Below, piece after piece: positions 43,901-52,114 of a DNA stretch of 64,000 bases. The notes beneath the pieces are model-generated. The model ran no database searches and was not told the origin of the DNA. It saw only the letters and a program-made list of their open reading frames with translations. The stretch lies in NCBI GenBank assembly GCA_902168185.1, contig CABHOV010000073.1:186001-250000 (forward strand). The letters run 5' to 3'. The DNA is from an uncultured Bacteroides sp. (GTDB lineage Bacteria > Bacteroidota > Bacteroidia > Cytophagales > Cyclobacteriaceae). The translations under genes and the position numbers were made by a program. Within the stretch, counting starts at the first letter, position 1; each line of letters starts with the position of its first letter.

Positions 43901-44362
43901 GGCTGGAACAACGAATTTTCATACAAGCAATTTTCAATGTCGTTTCTGATCGATGGTAAATTCGGTGGTAAATTATTCTCTGCCACAGACTACTATGGCT
44001 ACCAATTCGGATTACATAAAGCTACGCTTGTAGGAAGAGAAGAAACTTTCGGTGAGAACAATGCTTCATCACAACGTTACTATGGCGATCTGTCCAATAA
44101 CGTGTCTTCTATTTTTGTGAACGATGCAAGCTTCATCAAATTCCGCCAGTTTACTTTAGGATATACTATACCCGGGCAGGTACTTAACAACGTAGTAAAG
44201 AGCGCTACAATAAGTTTTGTTGCCCGCAATTTATTCATCCTGATGAAGAAGACAGATAATATAGATCCAGAATCTAACTTCTCAAATTATGCTCCCGGTC
44301 TTGAGTTAGGTGGTGTACCTCCTGTGCGCACCTATGGTTTCAACCTGAATGTGAAGTTTTAA
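40970..44362 (+). CDS. SusC/RagA-family TonB-dependent transporter with STN signalling domain
   Basis: 1130 residues from the ATG at 40970; an upstream start at 40877 would run through the two hairpins and add unlikely residues. Order: signal peptide (LIHILLTTFSMAFAYA), STN/secretin-type domain (EDFQQALIKISEQAKVKFAYSPEL..., about 45-120), carboxypeptidase-like beta-sandwich (VSGTVKDATGQPLPGVSILLKGTS), the TELNEVVVTALGIEKERKSLGYS TonB region, plug (GVNVSSVAGGPGASTSVVIRGAST) and a 22-strand barrel. The STN domain marks it as a transducer to the FecR protein. It imports the ligand bound by SusD, fuelled by TonB. The ligand is not predictable. Confidence 0.96.
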   Translation: MNKPKPVQETLLFLMRVTLIHILLTTFSMAFAYAVDTMGQEVLNRKITLDVEGEDFQQALIKISEQAKVKFAYSPELVQDQKRVTLHVKDAKLTEVLATLLGPEVNYKVVGKRIVLRPVSQEGENENGKDSAPRSTPIPVAVSGTVKDATGQPLPGVSILLKGTSIGTSTDTEGKFTINVNSESDVLVISFIGYATQEVSVQNRTTIDIVLQEDVTELNEVVVTALGIEKERKSLGYSVTEVKGEQLTQAREVNVANSLVGKIAGVNVSSVAGGPGASTSVVIRGASTLTGSNQPLYVINGVPMSNESAQLVGRWVNEADRGDGIGNINPDDIETISVLKGAAAAALYGSRAKAGVILITTKSGKGAGSIELNSNYVAESVMDMTDWQYVYGLGSNGTKPTTQTAALDAGNSSWGAKLDGTPVINFDGVSRPYTAHKNNLEDFYRTGSTFTNTLSFSKGFDNGGIRLSASDLRNTSILPNAGLKRNSFNVSVNYSPIKRFTVDARANYVIDDVENRPLLSDGAGNANFQAMFLPTSMDINDLKPGTKADGTELVFSNNTYATNPWFAAEKFVNDTKRERFIGSMTMRYTFDNGFFIQGRAGRDSYTDRITNILPSGTAYLPIGRITETTTKFYELNADVLIGKQFKVNEDLTITPNIGANLRKQDAETSTLIGNDLAVPFTYSITNAKNKTINYTDFNQEIQSVYGTLELAYKNYLYLTVTGRNDWFSTLAVPGVNLSASALDIFYPSVSGSFVFSELMNFGQTFTFGKIRAGYAKVGQATDPYQTVLNYGIDGRTVNGYPIGTIINTAIPNSELKPSQASEVEIGTELGFLANRVRLDLTWYNKKSTDEIVKAPASITSGYTSVVLNIGELKNTGLEMLLTTVPVQKTDFKWITSLNGSVNKNEVVKLADGQESLAVGESRSGNGFTQHIVGKAAHQIMAFDYLRDADGEIVVNANGVPQRGELQSYGSAYHKWTAGWNNEFSYKQFSMSFLIDGKFGGKLFSATDYYGYQFGLHKATLVGREETFGENNASSQRYYGDLSNNVSSIFVNDASFIKFRQFTLGYTIPGQVLNNVVKSATISFVARNLFILMKKTDNIDPESNFSNYAPGLELGGVPPVRTYGFNLNVKF

Positions 44363-44388
44363 GAAGTAAAAATTATTATCGATCAACT

Positions 44389-45945
44389 ATGAAAAGAAAA
44401 ATTCTTACTTATATATCGCTGGTCTTTGCAGGTGCTTTGATCACAACAAGCTGTACAGACGATTTCGCAGATACAAATACAGACCCTACGGCATATAGCC
44501 CTGCGAATTATGAACCAAACTATCTTTTAACTGCATCGCAGTTAATGTATACCGGTAGTTCTGATAACGCTTATGAAACATGGAGGGGGAACTTGATTTA
44601 TTCTTCTACCATGATGCAGCAATTGGCAACCGGAATCGGCTATTGGGCTGGTGATAAATATATACTTAATCCAGATTACGCAGCAGCGTATTGGGATAAA
44701 GCATATCCCGATCAGGTGAAGCCAGCTGTAGAGCTCGTTCAATTCACCAAGGACAATGAGAAGTATAAAAATCTTCATCAGATAGGGCGAATTATGCGCG
44801 CAATGATTTTGGCACGTATTACCGATCTCTATGGTGACGTTCCTTATTTTGATGCCGGTATGGGATACTACAGTAAAAATTATTTTCCGGTGTACGATAA
44901 ACAGGAAGATATATATGCTGATTTGCTGAAGGAAATAGAGGAAGCTACAAATCTGTTGGATGTAAATGCAGATGCTCCTATAGGTGATATAATTTACGAA
45001 GGCGATATAGAAAAGTGGAAGCGCTTCGGAAATACATTGCTTTTGAGAACCGCTATGCGCTTGACAAAAGTTGCTCCTGAAACTGCGAAACAATACGTTA
45101 CAAAAGTGTTGGGCAAAACAATGCAAAGCAATGACGACAACGCTATCGTTCGACATGATGCTACAGGTTCATGGACAACACAAAACAGAAACAGTATTGT
45201 TTTACTGAAGGGGCCTGAAAATCAAAATGTGAAACTCTCTCAGTCGTATATCAATTTTCTGAAGAACAATGATGATCCACGTCTTGAAGTTATAGCAGTA
45301 ACGAATCCTACATTTGATCCATCCGGAAACGCTATAGGTGGAAATGCAGATCCTGCGGCTCAAAAGGGAATGCCAAACGGATATGATTTAGGTGGCGTGC
45401 GACCTATATCTGGTGCTCCAGGCTATACCAGTATAGCAGATTATTCAAGCTTAAGTCCAAGTCTCTTAAGTCTTGATGGCCCCACGTTCATTCTTACCTA
45501 TGCAGAGTCAGAGCTTTTGCTTGCCGATGCTGCACAACGCTGGGGTGTAGGTGGTGATGCTGAAGAGCACTATAACAACGGCGTGAAAGCTGGTATTACT
45601 TATTTCAGTCAGTATCCAAACGTTGGTAGTTTAGAAGCTGCCGCTGATGAATACCTGGCCGATCATCCATACGTTGCAGCGAATGGACTCGAAATGATCA
45701 ATACACAATTTTGGGCAGCAACACTTTTAAATGGATATGAAGCTTGGTTCAACTGGAGAAGAACAGGATTCCCGAATCTTACACCTGTAAACTATCCTGG
45801 CAATGCCACAGGTGGAAATATACCGCGTAGATTTCCGTATCCTATATCAGAGGCAAATAACAATCCTATCAACTATAAAGCAGCGCATGACGCTGTTTCC
45901 GGTGGAGACAATCTCTCTGGTCGTGTTTGGTGGGATAAAGAGTAA
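44389..45945 (+). CDS. SusD/RagB-family (SusD-like_2) nutrient-binding lipoprotein
   Basis: 518 residues. Signal peptide ending in a lipobox (LITTSC), then NTDPTAYSPANYEPNYLLTASQLMY, typical of the SusD-like_2 branch, with the helical TPR-like core (VLGKTMQSNDDNAIVRHDATGS..., GDIEKWKRFGNTLLLRTAMRLTKV) and the C-terminal NYPGNATGGNIPRRFPYPISEANNNPINYKAAH and GRVWWDKE. It caps the SusC barrel from the outside and binds the incoming nutrient. It follows susC by 26 nt in the same operon. No enzyme or surface glycan-binding gene follows before the terminator. Confidence 0.95.
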   Translation: MKRKILTYISLVFAGALITTSCTDDFADTNTDPTAYSPANYEPNYLLTASQLMYTGSSDNAYETWRGNLIYSSTMMQQLATGIGYWAGDKYILNPDYAAAYWDKAYPDQVKPAVELVQFTKDNEKYKNLHQIGRIMRAMILARITDLYGDVPYFDAGMGYYSKNYFPVYDKQEDIYADLLKEIEEATNLLDVNADAPIGDIIYEGDIEKWKRFGNTLLLRTAMRLTKVAPETAKQYVTKVLGKTMQSNDDNAIVRHDATGSWTTQNRNSIVLLKGPENQNVKLSQSYINFLKNNDDPRLEVIAVTNPTFDPSGNAIGGNADPAAQKGMPNGYDLGGVRPISGAPGYTSIADYSSLSPSLLSLDGPTFILTYAESELLLADAAQRWGVGGDAEEHYNNGVKAGITYFSQYPNVGSLEAAADEYLADHPYVAANGLEMINTQFWAATLLNGYEAWFNWRRTGFPNLTPVNYPGNATGGNIPRRFPYPISEANNNPINYKAAHDAVSGGDNLSGRVWWDKE

Positions 45946-45991
45946 GACATGATTTGTTAACGGTATTTTAAAATTTGTTAACCGTACTTAA

Positions 45992-46030
45992 AAGAGAGCT
46001 CTTTGCTATTAGCAGGAGCTCTCTTCTTTT
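45992..46030 (+). terminator. Intrinsic terminator of the first SusC/D operon
   Basis: AAGAGAGCTC (45992-46001) with GAGCTCTCTT (46016-46025), a 10-bp perfect stem around a 14-nt loop, then CTTTTAAT. Ends the operon 46 nt after the SusD stop. Confidence 0.75.
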
Positions 46031-46148
46031 AATAGAATGATGTTCGATACCGGACTAATCAAATCAATAATACAATCAATGTTGTATCGTATACCGAAAG
46101 CTAATTGCTTAATTTCTTACGTCCCCTTTTATCCTAAAACTGGCCTTT

Positions 46149-46156
46149 TATCTTTG
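46149..46156 (+). promoter_or_regulatory. -7 element for the glycosyltransferase gene
   Basis: TATCTTTG, a full TAnnTTTG match, 23 nt before the TTG start at 46180. The -33 region is only T-rich (CCTTTT around 46125-46130). It supports the TTG as the true start. Confidence 0.5.
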
Positions 46157-46179
46157 TGACTTTCTAAATCAGAAGTCGC

Positions 46180-47280
46180 TTGCAGATCATACTCATTATT
46201 TTTTTAGCCATCGTAGGGATACAAGTCATTTATCTTCTTGTATTCCTGATTGCATTTTCAAAAAAGCGCAGTGCAACGCAGACTCTACAGTTGCCCATCT
46301 CTATTATTATATGTGCTCACGATGAAGAACAGAACCTCAAAGAGCTGGTTCCTCATCTGCTGGCGCAGGATTATCCTGAATTCGAAGTGATCATCATCGA
46401 TGATCGTTCCAACGATAATACATTCGATTGGCTTTTGGATGAAACCAAAAAAGACCACCGCCTGCGAATGGTACATGTTAATCGTACGCCACCACACGTG
46501 AATGGTAAAAAGTATGGAATCACGCTCGGTATAAAAGCTGCCAAGTACGAATGGATTTTATTGTCTGATGCCGACTGCCGCCCGAAAGGAAATCAATGGC
46601 TCAACATGGTAAGTGCTCACCTCGGCGAGTCAACAAGCTTCGTGTTGGGAGCATCACCTTATGAAAAAGCTCCAGGCCTTCTCAATGTGTTTGTCAGGTT
46701 TGAGACACTGCTAACCGCTATACAATATTTTTCTTTTGCGTTATTAGGGAATCCTTATATGGGCATTGGCCGTAATATGGCTTATAGAAAGTCCATGTTT
46801 TTAGAGAAGAAAGGATTTAATAACTTTTTAAATGTTACAGGTGGCGATGATGATCTGTTTGTCAATCAGCATGCTACCGGTAAAAACACACAAGTTGTTA
46901 TAGGACTTGAGTCGCTGGTGTATTCCCTTCCTAAAACAACCTGGTCATCGTTCTTCAATCAGAAGGTCAGGCATTTATCCGTTGGCAAGCTCTATAAATT
47001 CCAACATCGTTTCTTGTTGGGACTTTTTGTTTTCACCTGGTTATTAACCTGGTTCATTGGTATTCCACTGGCGTTTGTGCCAGAACTAACCTATATCGTA
47101 TTGGGGGCGCTTGCTTTCCGTACAATTTTCCTTGCGCTGATTGTAAATTTTACCGCTAAAAAGATGGGACAGCGGTTTGAAGCATGGCTGGTGCCCTTTT
47201 TAGATTTTATTTACGTCTTTTATTATCTTGTCACCGGCCTCACAGCGTTAGTGTCCAAAAAAGTACGATGGAAGAATTAG
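46180..47280 (+). CDS. Membrane family-2 glycosyltransferase
   Basis: 366 residues starting at TTG. An N-terminal membrane helix (IILIIFLAIVGIQVIYLLVFLIAF) precedes the GT2 domain: PISIIICAHDEEQNLKELVPHLLAQDYP, VIIIDDRSNDNT, and LLSDADCRP (metal-binding DxD-like). TGGDDDLFVNQHA follows, with the acceptor-side Asp. The QxxRW motif of processive enzymes is replaced by FNQKVRHLSVG. Two to three helices follow at the C-terminus. It transfers a sugar from an activated donor to an unknown acceptor, most likely a lipid-linked or surface glycan. Its last 13 nt overlap the sigma factor gene. Confidence 0.85.
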   Translation: MQIILIIFLAIVGIQVIYLLVFLIAFSKKRSATQTLQLPISIIICAHDEEQNLKELVPHLLAQDYPEFEVIIIDDRSNDNTFDWLLDETKKDHRLRMVHVNRTPPHVNGKKYGITLGIKAAKYEWILLSDADCRPKGNQWLNMVSAHLGESTSFVLGASPYEKAPGLLNVFVRFETLLTAIQYFSFALLGNPYMGIGRNMAYRKSMFLEKKGFNNFLNVTGGDDDLFVNQHATGKNTQVVIGLESLVYSLPKTTWSSFFNQKVRHLSVGKLYKFQHRFLLGLFVFTWLLTWFIGIPLAFVPELTYIVLGALAFRTIFLALIVNFTAKKMGQRFEAWLVPFLDFIYVFYYLVTGLTALVSKKVRWKN

Positions 47281-47885
47281 AAGAAGAAGAAAGTAGATTT
47301 TCGTCAAAAGCACTGGAAGATTTCCGTTTGATCGACATGGCCGTGGAAGGCGATGACGCTTCATACGCGAAACTGATGCAACGGTATAAGCGTCCGGTAT
47401 ATCACATGATCCTGAAAATGGTTCGTAATGTTGATGATGCCGAAGATCTTACTATCGAGTCTTTCGCGAAAGCTTTCAGAAGTCTTCATCGCTTTAAAAA
47501 AGATTTCACATTCAGTACATGGCTGTTTCGTATTGCGACTAACAATACCATTGACTTTATCCGTAAGAAAAAACTGAATACACTCAGTATAGAAAATACA
47601 TTTACAGACGATGATGGTCAATCCGTTTCAATCGATGTTGAAGATGAAAACCTCGATCCGCAGGAAGAAACCATCAAGGCACAAAAGGCTGAACTCATCC
47701 AGGTATTTGTAGATAAACTTCCGGCTAAATATCAGAAGCTGGTGCGCCTCCGTTACTTTCATGAATTATCGTACGAAGAGATTGCTGTAGAACTGGATGC
47801 TCCGCTGGGAACTGTAAAGGCGCAACTTCACCGCGCACGCGAACTCATGTTTGAAATGGTGAAGAACAAGCGCGATCATATTTAA
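47268..47885 (+). CDS. RNA polymerase sigma-70 family (ECF-type) factor
   Basis: 205 residues from the ATG at 47268, inside the end of the glycosyltransferase gene (13 nt overlap). An acidic N-terminus (EELEEEESRFSS), region 2 (YAKLMQRYKRPVYHMILKMVRNVDDAEDLTIESFAKAFRSLHRF) and region 4 (LPAKYQKLVRLRYFHELSYEEIAVELDAPLGTVKAQLHRARELMFEMV) are complete. Homologues at this place (beside rsmG) are found in other Cytophagales. No anti-sigma gene is adjacent, so it differs in control from the SusC/D-linked sigma at 38803. Confidence 0.93.
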   Translation: MEELEEEESRFSSKALEDFRLIDMAVEGDDASYAKLMQRYKRPVYHMILKMVRNVDDAEDLTIESFAKAFRSLHRFKKDFTFSTWLFRIATNNTIDFIRKKKLNTLSIENTFTDDDGQSVSIDVEDENLDPQEETIKAQKAELIQVFVDKLPAKYQKLVRLRYFHELSYEEIAVELDAPLGTVKAQLHRARELMFEMVKNKRDHI

Positions 47886-47908
47886 TACATTCTTTCATCT
47901 TCGATTTT

Positions 47909-48550
47909 GTGGATACGCCATTGCAAGGAGCCGAGATTATATTCCATTATTTCCCTGACCTTTCGGAAAAACAAAGAGACCAGTTTTCGCAGCTCTTCGA
48001 TCTGTATAAAGACTGGAACGAGAAGATCAATGTGATATCCCGCAAGGATGTTGATAATCTATATACCAATCATATACTACATTCCCTGGGTATAGCAAAA
48101 GTGATGGCGTTTAAGCCGGGTGCTTCCATCCTGGATGTAGGTACCGGTGGCGGATTTCCAGGTATACCTTTAGCTATACTTTTCCCCGAAACAAATTTTC
48201 ATCTGGTTGATTCCATCGGAAAAAAAATCACCGTTGTAAAAGGTGTGGCAGAAGGTATAGGACTAAAAAATGTGAAGGCCGACCAGATCCGTGCCGAGCA
48301 AATAAAAGGTGAATATGATTTTATTGTAAGCCGTGCCGTTACCCGATTAAAAGAATTCTATGGTTGGATCCATCGCAAGACCAAGCCTCAATCGGTGCAT
48401 CCCCTCGACAATGGCATACTATATTTAAAAGGTGGCGATCTGGATGAAGAGTTAGCCGAATTAAGAAGAATCCACCAGGTATACGATCTTCCTGATTATT
48501 TCCGGGAAGAATTTTTTGAGACAAAAAAAGTGGTCTACGTTCCACTGTAA
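47909..48550 (+). CDS. rsmG: 16S rRNA (guanine-527-N7)-methyltransferase
   Basis: 213 residues starting at GTG. It methylates G527 in the 530 loop of 16S rRNA; loss gives low-level streptomycin resistance in other bacteria. Motifs: YTNHILHSLGIAKVM, the SAM site SILDVGTGGGFPGIPLAILFP, HLVDSIGKKITVVKGVAEGIGL, and VSRAVTRLKEFYGW. It lies 23 nt after the sigma gene, so both are probably cotranscribed. Confidence 0.96.
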   Translation: MDTPLQGAEIIFHYFPDLSEKQRDQFSQLFDLYKDWNEKINVISRKDVDNLYTNHILHSLGIAKVMAFKPGASILDVGTGGGFPGIPLAILFPETNFHLVDSIGKKITVVKGVAEGIGLKNVKADQIRAEQIKGEYDFIVSRAVTRLKEFYGWIHRKTKPQSVHPLDNGILYLKGGDLDEELAELRRIHQVYDLPDYFREEFFETKKVVYVPL

Positions 48551-48656
48551 GCGATTTTTTGAAGGTCAATCTCCGCCAAGTCTTATAGAAAACGGTTTCG
48601 GACGTTGGTTAATTAAACTAATTTTTATAACTATGTAGTCACCCGAGACCCAACGC

Positions 48657-49199
48657 GTGAAAAAATTAGTATCCATAGCCTTCATCCTGCTCTTGCTCTT
48701 TAACGTGCTGGGCTACTATGGTTTATTCTTCGGGCTTCATTATCAGAACAAACAGCAACTTATTCAGCAATTCGATACCGAGGATTATAGCGACCTTGAA
48801 ACCGTTACTATAAAAATGCCACTCGCGGTTCCGTATGCCAATGATGCACAAGAGTATCAACGTGTGGATGGAGAATTCGTGCACAACGGAGAATTCTACC
48901 GCATGGTAAAGCAGCGCCTCTCGCAGGATACACTATATATAGTGTGCATCAAGGATCAGCAGAGCAAGCGGATCAACCAGGCGTTAACGGATTATGTAAA
49001 AACATTCAGTGATAAACCCGTGGATGGAAAAAGTCATTCCCTCACGCTCCCTACTTTTACAAAAGAATATCTTGTTAGTACCTATACGATCAAGTCCTCA
49101 TCAGAGGGCTGGTCATTCGATGTAAGCAGTAATCATACTCCCGTTGTGTTGATCCATACATATTGCTCTTCCATCATTCATCCTCCTGAAAGGGCCTGA
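48657..49199 (+). CDS. Unrecognised membrane-anchored protein
   Basis: 180 residues starting at GTG. One N-terminal hydrophobic helix (KLVSIAFILLLLFNVLGYYGLFFGL) is followed by a soluble, probably periplasmic part with no family I know: YQRVDGEFVHNGEFYRMVKQRLSQDTLYIVCI, then a lysine-containing stretch and FDVSSNHTPVVLIHTYC near the C-terminus. The end (CSSIIHPPERA) has a cysteine. The layout resembles small anchored proteins that precede transport genes in Bacteroidota. It lies upstream of an outer-membrane barrel gene and a PAP2-type lipoprotein and may work with them. Confidence 0.6.
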   Translation: MKKLVSIAFILLLLFNVLGYYGLFFGLHYQNKQQLIQQFDTEDYSDLETVTIKMPLAVPYANDAQEYQRVDGEFVHNGEFYRMVKQRLSQDTLYIVCIKDQQSKRINQALTDYVKTFSDKPVDGKSHSLTLPTFTKEYLVSTYTIKSSSEGWSFDVSSNHTPVVLIHTYCSSIIHPPERA

Positions 49200-49255
49200 T
49201 CGGCACCTGTTATCCCTGCGTTACATTTGAATTTATTCTTTCGCTATAGAACATG

Positions 49256-49271
49256 GACAGTATACACTGTC
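49256..49271. promoter_or_regulatory. Operator-like inverted repeat before the outer-membrane barrel gene
   Basis: GACAGT-ATAC-ACTGTC, a perfect 6-4-6 palindrome, 115 nt before the ATG at 49386 and in a 186-nt gap. It has the same geometry as the BlaI sites at 32143 and 32198 but different half-sites. Confidence 0.35.
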
Positions 49272-49385
49272 GATGGATATATAGGCCGCTTGTATAGATT
49301 CAATATATACCCAGGGATAGGAATTGCTCTATGTGATCGTTTTGATCGCAGCCAAACTGGAAATCCATCTACCCAAATAAATTCT

Positions 49386-50297
49386 ATGAAGAAAATTTAC
49401 CTGCTACTGCTGGGATTTATTCCCACACTCTCTTTCGCACAAACCTTAACGGATGGGCTTATGATGCCCAAGAAAAACATTTGTACCGGATTCATGTATA
49501 TGCATGATCGCTGGACGGATTATTGGGAAGGAGAGTTGAAACGTGACAACGGCAACATTGGCCATGTAACAACACAAAGTCTGATGTGGATGGGCAACTA
49601 TGGTATCACCAACAAGATCAACGTGATTGCCACGGTGCCCTATGTAAAAACAAGAGCCAGCGCAGGAACACTGCACGGCATGGAAGGTCTGCAAGATCTT
49701 TCGGTAGGCGTTAAGTATAATTTCTTCCGGAAAAAATTTGAGAAGAGTGCCTTCAGTACATTTGCAGTGTTCAACTTCACTACACCATTAAGTGATTATA
49801 CGCCTGATTTCTTCCCGCTCGCATTGGGAACGCACACTACAAATCTTACCTATAGATTAACCGCGCATTTTAAAATTGAACAAGGCTGGTTTGTAAATGC
49901 TTCCGGTGGTTATACCTGGCGAAGCAACACGACACTCGATCGTCCTTCTTATCACGATGGAAATGAATTCGTAAACAGTGATGAAGTAAAGATGCCAAAC
50001 ATGTTTGATGTATTTGTAAGCATGGGCTATCACAAAGGTCAGCTGCAGGCAGAATTAAACTATATTCAGCAAAATACATTGGGCGGAGGAGACATCCGCA
50101 GACAGGATATGCCTTTCGTTTCGAATCGCATGAACATGATAAAGACTGGTGCGCTGGTGATGTTCTATTTACCTAAACCTCAAGGGCTGGCGTTACGCGG
50201 TTCAGCACACTATACTTTGGCGGGCCGCAATGCAGGCCAGGCTACAACCCTCATGGCAGGCGTGCTCTATACATTTAAGTTTTATAAGAACCAGTAA
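49386..50297 (+). CDS. Outer-membrane beta-barrel protein, transporter-like
   Basis: 303 residues from the ATG at 49386, which starts a signal peptide (MKKIYLLLLGFIPTLSFAQ). The body is made of amphipathic strands (TQSLMWMGNYGITNKINVIATVPYVKT, LQDLSVGVKYNFFRK, HTTNLTYRLTAHFKIEQGWFVNASGGYTWRS), with a TGALVMFYLPKPQGLALRGSAHYTLAGRN end and a C-terminal GVLYTFKFYKNQ. This is the pattern of MetA/transporter-type barrels in Bacteroidota that are annotated only as transporter. It lies 13 nt upstream of the PAP2 lipoprotein and is cotranscribed with it. Confidence 0.75.
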   Translation: MKKIYLLLLGFIPTLSFAQTLTDGLMMPKKNICTGFMYMHDRWTDYWEGELKRDNGNIGHVTTQSLMWMGNYGITNKINVIATVPYVKTRASAGTLHGMEGLQDLSVGVKYNFFRKKFEKSAFSTFAVFNFTTPLSDYTPDFFPLALGTHTTNLTYRLTAHFKIEQGWFVNASGGYTWRSNTTLDRPSYHDGNEFVNSDEVKMPNMFDVFVSMGYHKGQLQAELNYIQQNTLGGGDIRRQDMPFVSNRMNMIKTGALVMFYLPKPQGLALRGSAHYTLAGRNAGQATTLMAGVLYTFKFYKNQ

Positions 50298-50310
50298 TCT
50301 TTGTATATAT

Positions 50311-51900
50311 ATGAAGAACAAGAATTTTTACGCAATCACATTTCTGACATTCGCTTGTATATTCGGTATAGTCGTGAGCTGTGATAAAGAAGTTGAGTTA
50401 AGCGAAAACCTCACACCGCTACAGCCGACAAGCCTCGATGAAGATGCAGCTTCCTGGACTTCCATTGATCCCAGTGTAATCACAACCGAGAAGATTGTAA
50501 ATATAGTAGAGAACTCTACACCTAAAGTTTTCAATCCACCGGCAGATATAGCATCCGATGCTTACAAGGCAGAACTTGCTGCCATCAAGGATGCACAGAG
50601 CAAACTTACCAAAGAACAAAAGGACATTATCGAATACTGGAGTGGTGGCGGTGTACTACGCTGGAACCAGATTCTGCGTGGATTAGTAGCGCAATTTAAT
50701 TTACCACCAGCGCCAAAAGCGGATGGAACCTATCCTGCTCCGGATGCCGAAAATCCGTTTGCTGATCCCAACTTTCCATTTGCAAATCCTCCGTATGCTG
50801 CGCGTGCCTATAGCTATGTAAGTGCAGCACAGTATGAAGCATTAAAAGCCGCATGGCACTATATATACCAGTATAACAGACTATCACCCTATAAGAACGA
50901 CCCAGGTATACAGTCGCTTATGCCAGAAACAAACCTGCCATCTTATCCATCCTCCGATGCGGTGCTGTCGGGTGTATCTGCAGAAATGTTAAAGTTACTT
51001 TTCCCTGCTGCAGTAGAAGAGATCACCATGAAAGCAGCAGAGCAACGCAATGCTGCATTGTGGTCTGGTAAAGCTTCGTCCAGTGATATAGCAGCAGGAC
51101 TTGCCTTGGGCAAATCGGTAGCCGCTTTATTTGTAACGCGCGCACGAGGCGATGGTATGGGCGCTTCTATAGGTAACAAAGCACTCTGGCAATCGCTGGA
51201 AGACGGTGCAAAAGCAAAAGGTGAAACGCCATGGATCAGCCTGGAAACACCGAAGCGTCCTCCGATGCTGCCTGTTTTTGGTAAAGTAAAAGCATGGTGC
51301 ATGACTCCCGACCAGATTACTGCGGGCCGTCCACTACCCCCACCGTTGACATCCTCTGCTGAAATGCAAAAAGAAGTAGACGAAGTAAAATGGTATTCTG
51401 ATAACATGACACGCGAACGTCTCGCGATCATACATAAGTGGGCAGACGGTGCGGGCACCTATACTCCACCCGGGCACTGGAATGATATAGCAGCAGAGTA
51501 TATACGCGATGCAAACTATAGTGAAGTACGTGCAGCCAGAGCATTTGCTTTGCTAAACATGGCGTTGCATGACGCCGCTGTTTGTTGCTGGGAAACGAAG
51601 TTCTATTACTTCAATCCTCGTCCATCGCAAATGAACGCTTCCATTAAAACAGGTACAGGCGTACCGAATTTTCCTGCGTTTACTTCTGGCCATTCAACGT
51701 TCTCCGGTTCGGGGTCAACGGTGCTTTCGTATTTGTTTCCGGAGGCTACCGATTACTTCGAGGCTGAAGCGAATGAAGCTTCTGCGTCTCGTCTATATGC
51801 AGGTATTCATTACCGGTCGGATGTGGAGGTTGGACTTGAACAAGGTAAAAATGTGGGCGGATTCACAGTCGCATTTGCACAGACAGACGGTGCCGATTAA
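50311..51900 (+). CDS. Vanadium-dependent haloperoxidase / PAP2-superfamily lipoprotein
   Basis: 529 residues from the ATG at 50311. Signal sequence with a lipobox (FGIVVSC), so it is lipid-anchored. The C-terminal third carries the full vanadate/phosphate pocket: KFYYFNPRPSQ (KxxxxxxRP), FTSGHST (PSGH-type, with Ser, Gly and His), and SRLYAGIHYRSD (SRxxxxxHxxxD). These residues are shared by vanadium haloperoxidases and class-A phosphatases. The long helical N-terminal part (about 60-330) and the secreted location favour the haloperoxidase-like group. Whether it oxidises halides or dephosphorylates something cannot be told. It is followed by a strong terminator. Confidence 0.88.
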   Translation: MKNKNFYAITFLTFACIFGIVVSCDKEVELSENLTPLQPTSLDEDAASWTSIDPSVITTEKIVNIVENSTPKVFNPPADIASDAYKAELAAIKDAQSKLTKEQKDIIEYWSGGGVLRWNQILRGLVAQFNLPPAPKADGTYPAPDAENPFADPNFPFANPPYAARAYSYVSAAQYEALKAAWHYIYQYNRLSPYKNDPGIQSLMPETNLPSYPSSDAVLSGVSAEMLKLLFPAAVEEITMKAAEQRNAALWSGKASSSDIAAGLALGKSVAALFVTRARGDGMGASIGNKALWQSLEDGAKAKGETPWISLETPKRPPMLPVFGKVKAWCMTPDQITAGRPLPPPLTSSAEMQKEVDEVKWYSDNMTRERLAIIHKWADGAGTYTPPGHWNDIAAEYIRDANYSEVRAARAFALLNMALHDAAVCCWETKFYYFNPRPSQMNASIKTGTGVPNFPAFTSGHSTFSGSGSTVLSYLFPEATDYFEAEANEASASRLYAGIHYRSDVEVGLEQGKNVGGFTVAFAQTDGAD

Positions 51901-51937
51901 TCTATAGTATAGATAAAGAAATTTGATTTGGGTATAT

Positions 51938-51974
51938 CCGGGGGGTGTTCGCTCCACCTACCCGGATTTTTTTT
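51938..51974 (+). terminator. Intrinsic terminator of the haloperoxidase operon
   Basis: A C/G-rich stem with two small bulges (CCGGG..GGTG at 51938-51947 against CACC..CCCGG ending 51965) and then eight T residues. A second hairpin follows at 52044. Confidence 0.75.
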
Positions 51975-52043
51975 AAACAAAAATGACAGAGTTTAAGAAC
52001 TTGGGTTAGGCACACGCACACGTACTTCGCTCCATTCAAAGTG

Positions 52044-52087
52044 ATCCGGATAAGGTAAATGTCATAGCCTTTCCGGATTTACTTTTT
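52044..52087. terminator. Second hairpin between convergent genes
   Basis: ATCCGGA(T)AAGG (52044-52055) pairs with CCTTTCCGGAT (52068-52078), 11 bp with one bulged T. It is followed by TTACTTTTTA on the plus strand and lies 37 nt before the stop of the minus-strand gene at 52115. Backup terminator or shared end. Confidence 0.5.
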
Positions 52088-52114
52088 ATAGTGCGTTGTT
52101 CGTATTGGTATGTA

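Noticed and set aside
50943-51458. 171-residue minus-strand frame inside the haloperoxidase gene
   Set aside because: Antisense to a conserved coding region; no start context or homology.
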